64,000 nt of DNA from Pseudomonas sp. R37(2017). Lineage in GTDB: Bacteria; Pseudomonadota; Gammaproteobacteria; Pseudomonadales; Pseudomonadaceae. The stretch lies in NCBI RefSeq assembly GCF_002113375.1, contig NZ_NEHO01000004.1:364926-428925 (forward strand), read 5' to 3'. A program made the position numbers and the translations under genes. Each line of letters starts with the position of its first letter. The first letter of the stretch is position 1. Under the pieces are notes generated by a model. The model was given only the letters and a program-made list of their open reading frames with translations, had not been told where the DNA came from and did not search any database. This document shows positions 42,727 to 52,444 of the stretch, piece after piece.

Positions 42727-43202
42727 GGAAGGCTCCGGGTCAATGGGTGTGGCGACCAATTAGGCGCGTGTCGCCTGGAAGCGGCAAATCAGAAAATCCG
42801 GCGTGGTATCTGGAAATTAAATACTGTGGGAGAGGAATGTTTAGCCAGACCACATCCAAGGTTCTTCAAATCCTGATTTAACGACTCAACCCATCGTGTG
42901 ACGCTGCGGGTCTTCTGTTTTCTGCGGTTCACTCTATGGACGGTTGGCCAGTCGTAATCCACCTCAAGGCATCCGCTGGCGCTCGAGCGTCGAGCCTTGG
43001 TCGTCGGTTCACGTCCGCCACCGCGCCAAACCTCTCTGCACTTCCTTCTGAACTGGCCTTCTGGGCGCTTTGGCATTGCCGCCATGCGCGCCCGCCGGAT
43101 TCCCGCTTTTTCTGCTGATTATCCCTACATTTTCCGGTTGAAGCCGGGATCAAAGCGCGGGTGCTTTTGCGTGCCCGTATGACGCGGAAAAAGAGAATTC
43201 CC
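42727..43202. other. 476-bp gene-free region between EamA and GS-like genes
   Basis: A divergent promoter region. Rightward frames here (for example near 42936) lack coding bias. No repeat or operator was recognised with confidence. Confidence 0.4.
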
Positions 43203-44585
43203 ATGAGCAGTGCCACGACCTCGTTTGCCACCCCGCAAGAAGCCCTGACCTTTCTGGAGCAGAACCCGGACATTGAAATGTTCGAACTGTTCATCCTCGA
43301 CAACAACGGAGTACCGCGGGGCAAACTGCTGCATCGTGACGAGTTGCTGGCGGTGTATGAAAGCGGGCGGCCCTTGCCCAGCACCATCCTCGGCCTGACC
43401 ATCAATGGCGATGACGTGGAAAATTCCGGGCTGGTCTGGGATGTCGGGGATATCGACTGCCGGGCCTACCCGATCAGCGGCAGCCTCACGCGTATGCCGT
43501 GGCGTCTGATACCGACCGCGGCCGTGCAGGTCAGCATGCACCCGACCCAGGGAATGCCCGCCACCATTGCCGATCCCCGTCATTTGCTGGCGAAAGTCAT
43601 CGAAGGCTTGCAGGCTGACGGTTATTACCCGGTCATGGCGGCGGAATTGGAGTTCTATCTGCTGGATCAGCAACGCGACAGCGACGGCCGGCCTCAACCG
43701 GCGCGGGATGTCGATGGTGGGCGTCCGCGCGGTACTCAGGTCTATGGTTTGCGTGAGCTTGAGCAGATCGAACCGTTCCTGGCCGATCTCTATACCGCCT
43801 GCAAGCTTCAGGGGATTCCGGCGCGCACGGCCATTTCCGAATACGCGCCGGGGCAGGTGGAAATCACCCTGGAACACCGCACCGACGCGCTACAGGCGAT
43901 GGACGAAGCGGTGCGCTACAAGCGTCTGGTCAAGGGCGTGGCGCACAAGCACGGCATGACAGCCTGCTTCATGGCCAAGCCTTTCGATGACCTGGCCGGC
44001 ACCGGAATGCACATGCACGTGAGCCTCGCGGACAAGGACGGTAACAACCTGTTCGCCAGCGAAGCCCCGGATGGAGCGCCGCTGCTCAAGCAGGCCGTCG
44101 CAGGCATGCTGAGTACCTTGCTTGATTCGCTGTTGATGTTCTGTCCGAACGCCAACTCCTACCGTCGATTCCAGACCAACAGCTACGCACCTCTGGCGGC
44201 CACCTGGGGCGTGGACAATCGCACCGTGAGTTTGCGCGTACCTGGCGGTCCGGCGTATTCCCGACATATCGAGCATCGAATTTGTGGCGCGGATGCCAAC
44301 CCCTATCTGGCGGCTGCGGCGATTCTGGCCGGTATTCATCGCGGTATCCGCGAACAGCTCGACCCTGGTGCGCCGGTGGAAGGCAATGGTTACGCCCAGG
44401 CTGCGAAATTGTTGCCGACAGACTGGCTGACCACATTGCGTTCGCTGGAGGGTTCCAGTTGGGCCAGGGAAGCCTTCGGCGGCGAATTTCTGGGTGTCTA
44501 CCTGGCGGTGAAGCGTGCCGAGTATCGCCAATTCATGGGCGAGGTCGGAGAGCAGGATTGGCGCTGGTACTTGCATCAGGCTTGA
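43203..44585 (+). CDS. Glutamine synthetase family, gamma-glutamylpolyamine synthetase type
   Basis: The 460-aa protein has an N-terminal beta-grasp (about 15-115, starting DIEMFELFILDNNGVPRGK) and a GS catalytic domain with metal ligands in AAELEFYLLD, the GTGMHMHVSL ATP/Mn motif and NSYRRF and ENR-type loops. Sequence and size match PuuA/SpuI proteins, which attach glutamate to polyamines or amines, rather than GlnA (missing the adenylylation loop). The ATG at 43203 follows GAGAATTCCC, the best start in frame. Confidence 0.87.
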   Translation: MSSATTSFATPQEALTFLEQNPDIEMFELFILDNNGVPRGKLLHRDELLAVYESGRPLPSTILGLTINGDDVENSGLVWDVGDIDCRAYPISGSLTRMPWRLIPTAAVQVSMHPTQGMPATIADPRHLLAKVIEGLQADGYYPVMAAELEFYLLDQQRDSDGRPQPARDVDGGRPRGTQVYGLRELEQIEPFLADLYTACKLQGIPARTAISEYAPGQVEITLEHRTDALQAMDEAVRYKRLVKGVAHKHGMTACFMAKPFDDLAGTGMHMHVSLADKDGNNLFASEAPDGAPLLKQAVAGMLSTLLDSLLMFCPNANSYRRFQTNSYAPLAATWGVDNRTVSLRVPGGPAYSRHIEHRICGADANPYLAAAAILAGIHRGIREQLDPGAPVEGNGYAQAAKLLPTDWLTTLRSLEGSSWAREAFGGEFLGVYLAVKRAEYRQFMGEVGEQDWRWYLHQA

Positions 44586-44714
44586 TTGAAAGCTGAGTGG
44601 AAGCTGAACTGTTCTCAAATACTCTGCAGGTTTCAGGCGGGTCTGCAAGCCAACTAATTGTTGGCTTCTTTTTCACAAAAAATTGATGGATGGCTACCTA
44701 AAATTAGAACTGTC

Positions 44715-44743
44715 TCGGTAAATGAAATTTTCACATTTACCGA
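44715..44743 (+). promoter_or_regulatory. Perfect 10-bp inverted repeat upstream of eptA
   Basis: TCGGTAAATG (44715-44724) and CATTTACCGA (44734-44743) are exact inverted repeats with a 9-bp AT-rich spacer, 31 bp before the eptA ATG. Candidate dimer operator or 5'-leader hairpin. Confidence 0.5.
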
Positions 44744-44774
44744 AGACACTTCTTTTCAGGACCCGCCGAACCTC

Positions 44775-46424
44775 ATGCTTAAGATTAAAGCCGTGCGCCC
44801 AGAGTGGGTGACACTGATTGCCAGCGTATTTTTGTTGGTTTGTTTCAATTTCGTACTCTGGCAACACCTGTTCGAAATCACCACTTCCGACGGTAAGGGC
44901 ATCGTCATGCGCGTGGCTTTCGGGGTGATGATCTGCGCGGCCTTCAACATTCTACTGACTCTGCTGGCATTCCGGCCGGTGCTCAAGCCGGTCCTGATCC
45001 TGCTGTTCATGATCAGCGCGGGCGTGGCGTATTTCATGAGTCAGTATGGTGTTCTTATCGACACTGGCATGTTGCGTAACTTCGCTGAAACCAATGCCAC
45101 GGAAGTTCGCGATTTACTCTCGATCAAGTTGTTTTTTTATATTGTGTTGCTTGGTGTTTTACCGTCTTGGCTGTTGTGGAAAACGCCGATCAGTTATCGG
45201 CGTTGGCATCGTGAATTGCTCAGTAAAGTTATGGTGGCCTTTGCTTCGGCGGCGGTGATCGGTGGTGTTGCATTGATTAACTATCAAGGTCTGTCTTCAC
45301 TGTTTCGCAACCATCACGAATTGCGCCTGATGGTGGTGCCAAGCAACTACATTGGTGCCTCCGCTGGTTTCCTGCGCGAGAAAGTAGCCACTGCACGGCA
45401 GCCCTTTGTCAAACTCGGTGAAGATGCCCAGCGCAATTCGGCCTGGCAAACTCATGGGCGCAAATCCCTGACTGTTCTTGTCGTGGGTGAAAGTGCCCGG
45501 GCGGAGAACTTCGGCATCCTTGGCTATAGCCGCGACACCACGCCGAAACTGAGTAAGGAAGACGGCCTGATCGCCTTCACCGATGTGCACTCCTGCGGCA
45601 CCGAAACCGCTGTCTCGGTGCCTTGCATGTTCTCCAATATGGGGCGCAAGGACTATGACGCCAGCAAGGCAAAGAACGAAGAAGGCCTGCTGGATGTGCT
45701 CAAGCGTGCAGGTATCGAGGTGATCTGGCGTGACAACCAGTCAGGCTGCAAGGGTACGTGCGATCGCGTCACCGTTGAAGATGTCAGCAACCTGAAAGAT
45801 CCGGCGCTGTGCGCCAACAGTGAATGCCGCGATGAAATCCTCCTGCAAGGGCTGCAGCACTTCATCGATACCCTGGACAAGGACACGGTATTGGTACTGC
45901 ACCAGATGGGCAGCCACGGTCCGGAGTACTTCAAGCGTTATCCGAAAGAGTTCGAGCGCTTCACCCCTGTTTGCGAAAGTAATGCCCTGAACAATTGCAG
46001 TCGCGAAAGTATCGTCAATGGCTACGACAACACCCTGGTGTACACCGACCATGTGCTGTCGACGTTGATCGATCTGCTGCGCAGCAATCAGGAAAAAGTG
46101 GATACCGCGATGCTGTACCTGTCGGACCACGGCGAATCCCTGGGTGAGTACAACTTGTTCCTCCATGGCACGCCTTACATGCTGGCGCCGGAGCAGCAAA
46201 AGCATGTAGCCATGTTTGCCTGGTTCTCCGACAGCTATAAAAAATCGTTTGCGGTAGATACCCATTGCCTGCAACAGAGTCGTGAAAAGCCCCTGAGTCA
46301 GGACAACCTGTTCCATTCGATGCTTGGGCTGCTGGAGGTCAACAGCAAGGTCTACAACCAGGATCTGGACATGTTTGCCGGATGTCGCGGGCCAGTTGTC
46401 GACGGCGTGTTGGCCAAAGATTGA
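44775..46424 (+). CDS. eptA: Phosphoethanolamine-lipid A transferase EptA
   Basis: The 549-aa inner-membrane enzyme adds phosphoethanolamine to lipid A, lowering affinity for cationic peptides. It has five N-terminal TM helices (about 12-180), then the periplasmic alkaline-phosphatase-fold domain: VGESARAENFGILGYSRDTTP, the catalytic Thr in SCGTETAVSVPCMFS (about residue 278) with flanking disulfide cysteines, and the metal motif LSDHGESLGEY. All zinc-site residues are present. Followed by a methyltransferase gene 69 bp later. Confidence 0.94.
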   Translation: MLKIKAVRPEWVTLIASVFLLVCFNFVLWQHLFEITTSDGKGIVMRVAFGVMICAAFNILLTLLAFRPVLKPVLILLFMISAGVAYFMSQYGVLIDTGMLRNFAETNATEVRDLLSIKLFFYIVLLGVLPSWLLWKTPISYRRWHRELLSKVMVAFASAAVIGGVALINYQGLSSLFRNHHELRLMVVPSNYIGASAGFLREKVATARQPFVKLGEDAQRNSAWQTHGRKSLTVLVVGESARAENFGILGYSRDTTPKLSKEDGLIAFTDVHSCGTETAVSVPCMFSNMGRKDYDASKAKNEEGLLDVLKRAGIEVIWRDNQSGCKGTCDRVTVEDVSNLKDPALCANSECRDEILLQGLQHFIDTLDKDTVLVLHQMGSHGPEYFKRYPKEFERFTPVCESNALNNCSRESIVNGYDNTLVYTDHVLSTLIDLLRSNQEKVDTAMLYLSDHGESLGEYNLFLHGTPYMLAPEQQKHVAMFAWFSDSYKKSFAVDTHCLQQSREKPLSQDNLFHSMLGLLEVNSKVYNQDLDMFAGCRGPVVDGVLAKD

Positions 46425-46493
46425 GTGCTCCGATTTTGTTTCACGCGGAGGCCGCCGACCTGCGGCCAGAACTTTCATCAAGAGCTATTGCAC

Positions 46494-47144
46494 ATGTCCG
46501 CTCAGCCCCCGTCCGCCATTGAGCTTGAGATTGCCCGGCGCTACGACCAGGAGCACGCGCGCGTCTGCCTTCAGCCGCAAGCGCCTGGCCTGACCGGACG
46601 TCTGGTGCTCTGGCGTGAGGAGCGTCTGGTGCGCAATGCACTCAAGGTCGCCGGCGAACCAGGGCTGATCCTCGACGTGGCTTGTGGTGTGGGGCGTTTT
46701 TGGCCGGTGCTGGCCGAACATGCCAATCGGGTGATCCTGGCGACGGATCCCTCCCAGGACATTCTCGATCACGCCCACACACACCACCCGCAGAGTCTGA
46801 TGAAGCGGGTCAAGACCTTTCAAAGCTCCGCATTCGCGATTGGCTTGTCGGAGAACGCGGTTGACTGCATTTTTTGCATGCAACTGTTTCAGCATCTCAC
46901 CAACCCGGAACATCGCCTGGCGATGTTGCGCGAGTTTTACCGGGTCAGTCGCGATACGGTGATGGTCGCGGTGCGTCTGGAAGGTCGTTTCCAGAGCGCG
47001 GGTTCGGGGATGGAAGGACCATTGCCGAGCAAGAGCGAGGTGGAAAGCGAGTTCAGGCAGGCGGGTTTCCGTTTGCTCAGCCATCAGGAGTTTTTCCCCG
47101 GTTGCGCGCGGATGCGGATTTACGTGCTGGGTAAGACCAGCTAG
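46494..47144 (+). CDS. Class I SAM-dependent methyltransferase
   Basis: The 216-aa protein has the Rossmann SAM-binding motif LILDVACGVGRFWPVL, an acidic motif II (ATDPSQDIL) and a post-I NAVDCIFCMQLFQHL segment. The substrate is unknown. Position behind eptA suggests an envelope or lipid link, which is inference from context only. Confidence 0.85.
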   Translation: MSAQPPSAIELEIARRYDQEHARVCLQPQAPGLTGRLVLWREERLVRNALKVAGEPGLILDVACGVGRFWPVLAEHANRVILATDPSQDILDHAHTHHPQSLMKRVKTFQSSAFAIGLSENAVDCIFCMQLFQHLTNPEHRLAMLREFYRVSRDTVMVAVRLEGRFQSAGSGMEGPLPSKSEVESEFRQAGFRLLSHQEFFPGCARMRIYVLGKTS

Positions 47145-47267
47145 CGCGACGTTGTAGGACTATTCTTCATGTCGCGCAGTAATTTTCGCTAACGCTCTTG
47201 TTCAGTGGATGCGTGGAAATCGCCGGGGGCGATATATACTGCGCGCCATTCTTCAAGGGAGAGCCGT

Positions 47268-48401
47268 GTGGCCATCGATATTCACTGGATTCGCGACAAC
47301 GATAGCCTCGGACGGTTGTGTGCCGAGTGGCAGCAACTGCCATTCGTTGCCCTCGACACCGAATTCATGCGGGTCGACACCTTCTATCCGATCGCAGGCC
47401 TTCTGCAGGTCGGCGATGGCGAACGCGCCCACCTGATTGACCCGCTGACCATCGACAACTGGCAACCCTTGGCCGCATTGCTGGAAAACCCGGCCGTGGT
47501 CAAAGTTGTTCATGCGTGCAGCGAAGATCTCGAAGTCTTGCTACGCCTGACTGGCAGCCTGCCGGCGCCACTGTTCGATACTCAACTGGCCGCCGCTTAC
47601 CTGAACCTCGGGTTCTCCATGGGCTATTCGCGGCTGGTGCAGGAAGTGCTCGGTATCGACCTGCCCAAGGGTGAAACCCGTTCCGACTGGCTGCAACGTC
47701 CGCTTTCCGAAACGCAGGTCAGCTATGCCGCCGAAGATGCCGTGCATTTGGCTGAAGTCTTTGTAAAGCTGCGTCCAAAACTGTCTGACGACAAGTACGC
47801 CTGGGTCCTGGAAGACGGCGCCGAGCTGGTGGCCAACCTGCGCCGCGAGGTCGATCCGTACGAGGTCTATCGCGATGCCAAGCTGGCCTGGAAGCTGTCT
47901 CGCGCCCAACTCGCGGTTTTGCGTGAGCTCTGCGCCTGGCGCGAAAAGGAAGCCCGGGCCCGTGACCTGCCGCGCAACCGGATTATCCGCGAGCATTCGC
48001 TGTGGCCGCTGGCGCGTACGCAACCGGATAACCTGGGTGCCCTGGCGAAAATCGAAGACATGCACCCACGTACCGTGCGTCAGGACGGCGAATTTCTGCT
48101 TGATCTGATCAAGCGCTCTGGCAGTGTGTCGCCTGACCAATGGCCGCCAGCCGTGCCGGAGCCGCTGCCAGTGGATGCCGCCACGTTGCTCAAGCAACTG
48201 AAGGCCATCGGCCAGGCCGAGGCCGAGCGCCTGAGCATCGCGCCGGAACTGATGCTGCGCAAGAAAACCCTGGATGCGCTGCTCAAGAGCGGCTTCCCCA
48301 ATGGTCCCTACCAATTGCCTGATTCGCTGCGTGGCTGGCGCCGCGAATTGATGGGCCAGGCGCTGCTCGACAGCCTGGCCACCGCCGGAGAACAGCCTTG
48401 A
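47268..48401 (+). CDS. rnd: Ribonuclease D
   Basis: The 377-aa 3'-5' exoribonuclease trims tRNA precursors. The DEDD signature is complete: DTEF (Asp and Glu, about residue 29-31), [10 protein letters not shown] (Asp) and YAAEDAVHL (Tyr, Asp). Two HRDC domains follow (about 205-290 and 295-370). The GTG start at 47268 follows AAGGGAGAG. Its stop overlaps the ycgL start by 4 bp (TTGA). Confidence 0.95.
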   Translation: MAIDIHWIRDNDSLGRLCAEWQQLPFVALDTEFMRVDTFYPIAGLLQVGDGERAHLIDPLTIDNWQPLAALLENPAVVKVVHACSEDLEVLLRLTGSLPAPLFDTQLAAAYLNLGFSMGYSRLVQEVLGIDLPKGETRSDWLQRPLSETQVSYAAEDAVHLAEVFVKLRPKLSDDKYAWVLEDGAELVANLRREVDPYEVYRDAKLAWKLSRAQLAVLRELCAWREKEARARDLPRNRIIREHSLWPLARTQPDNLGALAKIEDMHPRTVRQDGEFLLDLIKRSGSVSPDQWPPAVPEPLPVDAATLLKQLKAIGQAEAERLSIAPELMLRKKTLDALLKSGFPNGPYQLPDSLRGWRRELMGQALLDSLATAGEQP

Positions 48402-48691
48402 AACATATTTGCTCCATCTACCGCAGCTCGAAGAAAAACGAAATGTACCTGTACGTGCTCAAGAGCGATGCTCTGGAGCGTGTGCCGGATGCCCTGATGG
48501 CAGCCTTCGGCAAGGCCATCCACGCGTTCGACCTGGTGTTGACCCCCGAGCGCAAGCTGTCGCGCGAGGACATCGCGGTCGTGCTGGAAAACCTCGAAAA
48601 ACAGGGTTATCACCTGCAAATGCCACCTGCCGAAGAAGAGTACATCGAGCACTTGCCGGAAGAGTTGTTGCGTCGCAACGATCCAGTGTGA
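48398..48691 (+). CDS. ycgL: YcgL-domain protein
   Basis: The 97-aa protein begins with a TTG start that overlaps the rnd stop. [19 protein letters not shown] and the central [12 protein letters not shown] fit the YcgL family (DUF709). Function unknown; the rnd-ycgL pair is conserved in gammaproteobacteria. Ends [12 protein letters not shown]. Confidence 0.88.
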   Translation: MKHICSIYRSSKKNEMYLYVLKSDALERVPDALMAAFGKAIHAFDLVLTPERKLSREDIAVVLENLEKQGYHLQMPPAEEEYIEHLPEELLRRNDPV

Positions 48692-48809
48692 GCGGCAGAC
48701 AGTCCTGTCCACGGTGGTTATGGAACACCGATTGATTTTAGCGATGGCAGCGTCGACGGAGCACCGCTCCGTCGGCTGTCGTCTGCACCGTTTTTGAAAG
48801 GTTTGAAGC

Positions 48810-49742
48810 ATGCGCGTCCTGATTGCTGAACACGACCACCCTGTGTACGCCCAACTGTTACGCGAGGCAGCACCGGACCTGGAGGTGCTGACCAGCGGTG
48901 ATTCCGCCGAACTGGCCAGTCAGGCCGTCGACTGCCCGGTGTGGCTCGGCCAGCCCGATTTGCTGGCGACCCTGTTACGCCAGGGCCATCAACCGCAATG
49001 GCTGCAATCGACCTGGGCCGGCATCACGCCGCTGCTGGCCGACGGCTTGCCGCGGCACTACCGGTTGACGCGTGCCGTCGGCATCTTCGGCCAGGTCATG
49101 GCCGAGTACGTACTCACCTATATGCTCGGTCACGAACGTGAGGTGCTGGCGCGGCTGGTCAGCCAGGTCGAGCGCAAATGGGACAGTCGTCATGGCCAGA
49201 GTCTGGCGGGGCGCAAAGTGTTGATCGTCGGCACCGGCGATATCGGTCAAAGTGTCGCGCAGTTCCTCGTGCCGTTTGGCGTCGAGCTGTATGGCGTTGC
49301 CAGCAGCGCGAGGGAGCAGGCACCGTTTATCGAGGTCGGTTCACTGGCAGATCTGCCACGCTTGGTGGGTGAAGTCGATTACGTGGTCAATCTGCTGCCG
49401 AACACGCCGGACACCCACGACATCTACGACGCGGCGCTGTTCAAGCAATTCAAGCCGACCGGGTTGTTCATCAACGCCGGGCGCGGTGTGGCGGTGGTCG
49501 ATGCGGATCTGGTGGAAGCCTTGAAGGAAGGGCATCTGGCGGGCGCGGTCATCGACGTGTGCCGTCAGGAGCCATTGCCACAGCGTCATCCATTCTGGAC
49601 CGCCTGGGGCCTGTTGCTGACCGGCCACAGCTCGGCACCGACTTCGCCGTCGATGATGGTGAAGCTGTTTGTCGAAAACCTGCGGGCGTATCAGGCGGGA
49701 GAAGCATTGCGCGGGGAAGTGGATTTCGATCGCGGGTACTGA
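48810..49742 (+). CDS. D-2-hydroxyacid dehydrogenase family protein
   Basis: The 310-aa NAD(P)-binding dehydrogenase has the Rossmann motif VGTGDIGQSVAQFLVPFG (about 131), NAGRGVAVVDADL with the catalytic Arg region, a Glu in CRQEPLP and the His-type HPFW. It resembles the GhrA-like glyoxylate/hydroxypyruvate reductases. It is 118 bp downstream of ycgL, so probably separately expressed. Confidence 0.87.
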   Translation: MRVLIAEHDHPVYAQLLREAAPDLEVLTSGDSAELASQAVDCPVWLGQPDLLATLLRQGHQPQWLQSTWAGITPLLADGLPRHYRLTRAVGIFGQVMAEYVLTYMLGHEREVLARLVSQVERKWDSRHGQSLAGRKVLIVGTGDIGQSVAQFLVPFGVELYGVASSAREQAPFIEVGSLADLPRLVGEVDYVVNLLPNTPDTHDIYDAALFKQFKPTGLFINAGRGVAVVDADLVEALKEGHLAGAVIDVCRQEPLPQRHPFWTAWGLLLTGHSSAPTSPSMMVKLFVENLRAYQAGEALRGEVDFDRGY

Positions 49743-49756
49743 AAACACCCTAAAAC

Positions 49757-49845
49757 TGTAGGAGCGAGCCTGCTCGCGATGAGGCCGGCACATTCAACAT
49801 TGAAGTTGACTGGCACTGCGCTATCGCGAGCAAGCTTCCACAGGG
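49757..49845. repeat. REP pair, subtype with ACATTGAAGTTGACTG spacer
   Basis: TGTAGGAGCGAGCCTGCTCG and CTATCGCGAGCAAGCTTCCA are inverted. The spacer (CACATTCAACATTGAAGTTGACTG...) is shared in near-identical form with the pair at 57241-57347, unlike the other pairs. Confidence 0.88.
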
Positions 49846-49859
49846 ACTTTCAGTATGGC

Positions 49860-50456
49860 TCAGAGGGTGAAGTCACCTTCAGCCGCCAGCTCGCTCAATG
49901 GACGACGCGGGCTCGGTTCTTCACGGGCTTGCAGGTAATCCGACAGACTCGCCTTGTCCCCCAGCTTGCCCACCGCGACGGCGGCGTGCAGAGCGTAACC
50001 TTGCGGAATGTTCAGCTCCTTGCGGGTCAGTTCCTGGTCGAAACCGGCCATGCCGTGGGTATGCCAGCCGCTCAGGCTCGCTTGCAAGGCCAGGTGACCC
50101 CAGGCCGAACCGGTGTCGAAGGTGTGCCACAGGGCCGGGGTTTCTTCGGCGGCGCCAGGCACGGCAAAAGTGGTTTTCGAGATCACGATCACCAGGGCCG
50201 AAGCATGTTGCGCCCAGCTGCGGTTGAATTCATTGAGCAGGCCAAGGTAACGCTCCCAGTTTGGCGTGTCGCGACGTGCGTAAAGGAAGCGCCAGGGTTG
50301 CGAGTTATAGGCCGAAGGTGCCCAGCGCGCGGCTTCGAAGAAGCTCAGCAGGGTTTCCTCTGGAATCGTTTCGCCAGTGAAGGCGCGGGGCGACCAGCGA
50401 TCGGTGAACTGAGGGTGAATGGCGTAATCGGCAACGCGTGGGTTGGCACTCATCAA
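49860..50456 (-). CDS. Nitroreductase family oxidoreductase
   Basis: The 198-aa FMN-binding protein has the family N-terminal RWSPRAFTGETIPEETLL, the APSAYNSQPWRF motif and a C-terminal AVGKLGDKASL. Likely NAD(P)H-dependent reduction of nitro or quinone compounds; natural substrate not known. Its 5' end faces the ycgN gene. Confidence 0.87.
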   Translation of the reverse strand: MMSANPRVADYAIHPQFTDRWSPRAFTGETIPEETLLSFFEAARWAPSAYNSQPWRFLYARRDTPNWERYLGLLNEFNRSWAQHASALVIVISKTTFAVPGAAEETPALWHTFDTGSAWGHLALQASLSGWHTHGMAGFDQELTRKELNIPQGYALHAAVAVGKLGDKASLSDYLQAREEPSPRRPLSELAAEGDFTL

Positions 50457-50617
50457 GAGATTCCTTGCTACGTTTGAAAGTGGGAGCGACGCAAAACCCT
50501 ACTTGTCAGCGCAAAAACTGACAAGCCCGTTCTACCGACAGTCGCCCATGCTTGGCCCAAGGGGCTTCGGGCACTAGACTGGCGGCCTTTTCATCACCTG
50601 ATGTCGATGCTCGAACC

Positions 50618-51067
50618 ATGGCCGCCAAAGTAGAACCGTTCTGGATACGCAAAACCCTCGATCAACTGGATCAGGAGGAATGGGAGTCGCTGTGCGATGG
50701 CTGTGGGTTGTGCTGCCTGCAAAAGCTTGAGGACGAAGACGACAACAGCGTTTATTACACGCGTATCGCCTGCAAGCTGCTGGACCTGAAAACCTGCCAG
50801 TGCACGAACTACCCTAACCGCCGTGATTCCGTGCCGGACTGTATCCAGCTCACGCCAGGCAAGGCTGACGAATTCAAATGGCTGCCGCCGACCTGCGGCT
50901 ATCGCCTGGTCAGCGAAGGCAAGGACCTGCCGTTGTGGCATCACCTGGTGTGCGGTGACCGCGATGCCGTGCATCACGAGCGCATTTCCCAGTCCGGGCG
51001 CATGCTCGCCGAGGGCAGCGTGCCGGAAGAAGATTGGGAAGATCATCTGATTTTCCGCGCGGGTTGA
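50618..51067 (+). CDS. ycgN: YcgN/UPF0260 family cysteine-cluster protein
   Basis: The 149-aa protein has the signature [15 protein letters not shown] near residue 27, and further cysteines [14 protein letters not shown], characteristic of the YkgJ-type cysteine cluster presumed to bind zinc or an Fe-S cluster. The ATG at 50618 is preceded by a weak site; the upstream 22 codons look non-coding. Function unknown. Confidence 0.87.
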   Translation: MAAKVEPFWIRKTLDQLDQEEWESLCDGCGLCCLQKLEDEDDNSVYYTRIACKLLDLKTCQCTNYPNRRDSVPDCIQLTPGKADEFKWLPPTCGYRLVSEGKDLPLWHHLVCGDRDAVHHERISQSGRMLAEGSVPEEDWEDHLIFRAG

Positions 51068-51102
51068 CTGCCTGAGATTTAACCTTTCACGAAGGAGTGT
51101 GT

Positions 51103-52332
51103 ATGGCTGTGGGATGGCGGCAGGCGTGGGGCGCTGGATTACTGGCGGTGAGTTCGCCCGTATGGGCTGCGAACAAGGTCAATCTGGATTATCACGTGCG
51201 CCTGTTGCCGCAGAGCGATCAGGCCGAAGTACGCCTGACGCTTGCCCAGGGCTCGGCGGTACGCAGCCTGGACTTCAACCTTGGCGACGGTAGCCACTAC
51301 AGCGATTTCAAGGCAGATGGCCAATGGCAATTGATCCCTGGCCAAGCGGCGCGCGGTGTCTGGCGTCCGGCAGCCGACAAGGCCAGCCTGACCTACCGCG
51401 TGAAAATCAGCCACGGGCGCAAGAACGGCAGCTTCGACACGCGCATGACGCCAGATTGGGCGTTGATGCGCGGCGACGATCTGGTGCCGGCGGCCAGGCT
51501 CGATCAACAGGACGGCACCGAACTGGTTTCACGCCTTGAATTCGAGCTGCCCGGTGGCTGGAAAAGCGTTGAAACCGCCTGGTCACGAATCGGCAAGAAC
51601 AAATTCCGTATCGATAACCCCTCCCGGCTGTTCGACCGACCCACTGGCTGGATGCTCGCTGGCCAGTTGGGCAGTCGCCGGACTCGTCTGGGCGAGACCG
51701 AGGTCACCGTCGCCTCGGCGCAGGGGCAGGGGATGCGCCGTATGGATGTGCTGACCCTGCTGACCTTCGTCTGGCCGCAAGTGCAGGCGCTGTATCCGCG
51801 CCATCCCGGCAAGCTGTTGATCGTCGGGGCCAATGATCCAATGTGGCGCGGCAGCCAGTCGGCGCACGAGTCGATCTATCTCAACAGTCACCTGCCGCTG
51901 GTCAGCGAAAGCGGCACCAGTGCCCTGGTCCGTGAGTTGGCACAGGTGTTCGGACGGATCAACGGCACCCAGCGCAGTGACTGGATCAGTGAAGGTTTTG
52001 CCGAGTATTACGCCATCGAGCTGGTGCGCCGGGCTGGCGGCATGAGTGATGAGCGCTACGAGAGCCTGCACGGCAAACTGGTCAATAACAGCCAGACAGT
52101 CACCACGCTGCGTGGCGAGCAGGTCAGCCCGGCGCAAGTAGCCAGGGCGGTGGTTTTGCTGCAGGAGCTGGACGGCGAGATTCGCCTGAAAACCCATAAC
52201 AAGCGGTCACTGGACGATGTGTTGCGCGGGGCGATGCGGCAGGGGGATATCGATACCCAGGCGTTTGTTCAACTCAGTGAAAGCGTGATCGGTGGTTCTT
52301 CGAAGGTGCTCAGTACCGAGTTGATTCAGTAA
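51103..52332 (+). CDS. Secreted gluzincin-like pseudo-peptidase (409 aa), zinc motif lost
   Basis: GAAGGAG precedes the ATG. A signal peptide ends in PVWA. The fold resembles M1/M61 aminopeptidases: an N-terminal beta domain, then a central helix-rich domain with LVRELAQVF at the position of the HExxH motif, followed at the normal distance by SDWISEGFAEYYAIELV, which retains the third-ligand glutamate and Tyr. The expected HELAH is RELAQ, so zinc binding and hydrolysis should be lost. Role unknown; perhaps binding or scaffolding. It ends at a REP pair. Confidence 0.65.
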   Translation: MAVGWRQAWGAGLLAVSSPVWAANKVNLDYHVRLLPQSDQAEVRLTLAQGSAVRSLDFNLGDGSHYSDFKADGQWQLIPGQAARGVWRPAADKASLTYRVKISHGRKNGSFDTRMTPDWALMRGDDLVPAARLDQQDGTELVSRLEFELPGGWKSVETAWSRIGKNKFRIDNPSRLFDRPTGWMLAGQLGSRRTRLGETEVTVASAQGQGMRRMDVLTLLTFVWPQVQALYPRHPGKLLIVGANDPMWRGSQSAHESIYLNSHLPLVSESGTSALVRELAQVFGRINGTQRSDWISEGFAEYYAIELVRRAGGMSDERYESLHGKLVNNSQTVTTLRGEQVSPAQVARAVVLLQELDGEIRLKTHNKRSLDDVLRGAMRQGDIDTQAFVQLSESVIGGSSKVLSTELIQ

Positions 52333-52339
52333 CTGCGCA

Positions 52340-52415
52340 TTCGCGAGCAGGCTCGCTCCCACATTTGATCTGCGCCGTACACAAATCCCCTGTGGGAGCG
52401 AGCCTGCTCGCGAAG
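52340..52415. repeat. REP pair (BIME) between convergent 51103 and DUF2892 genes
   Basis: TTCGCGAGCAGGCTCGCTCC and TGTGGGAGCGAGCCTGCTCG inverted, spacer with ACAAATCCCCTG. Two nearly perfect copies. Confidence 0.92.
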
Positions 52416-52444
52416 GGGCCATCAGACTCGAAAAGCCATCTGGA

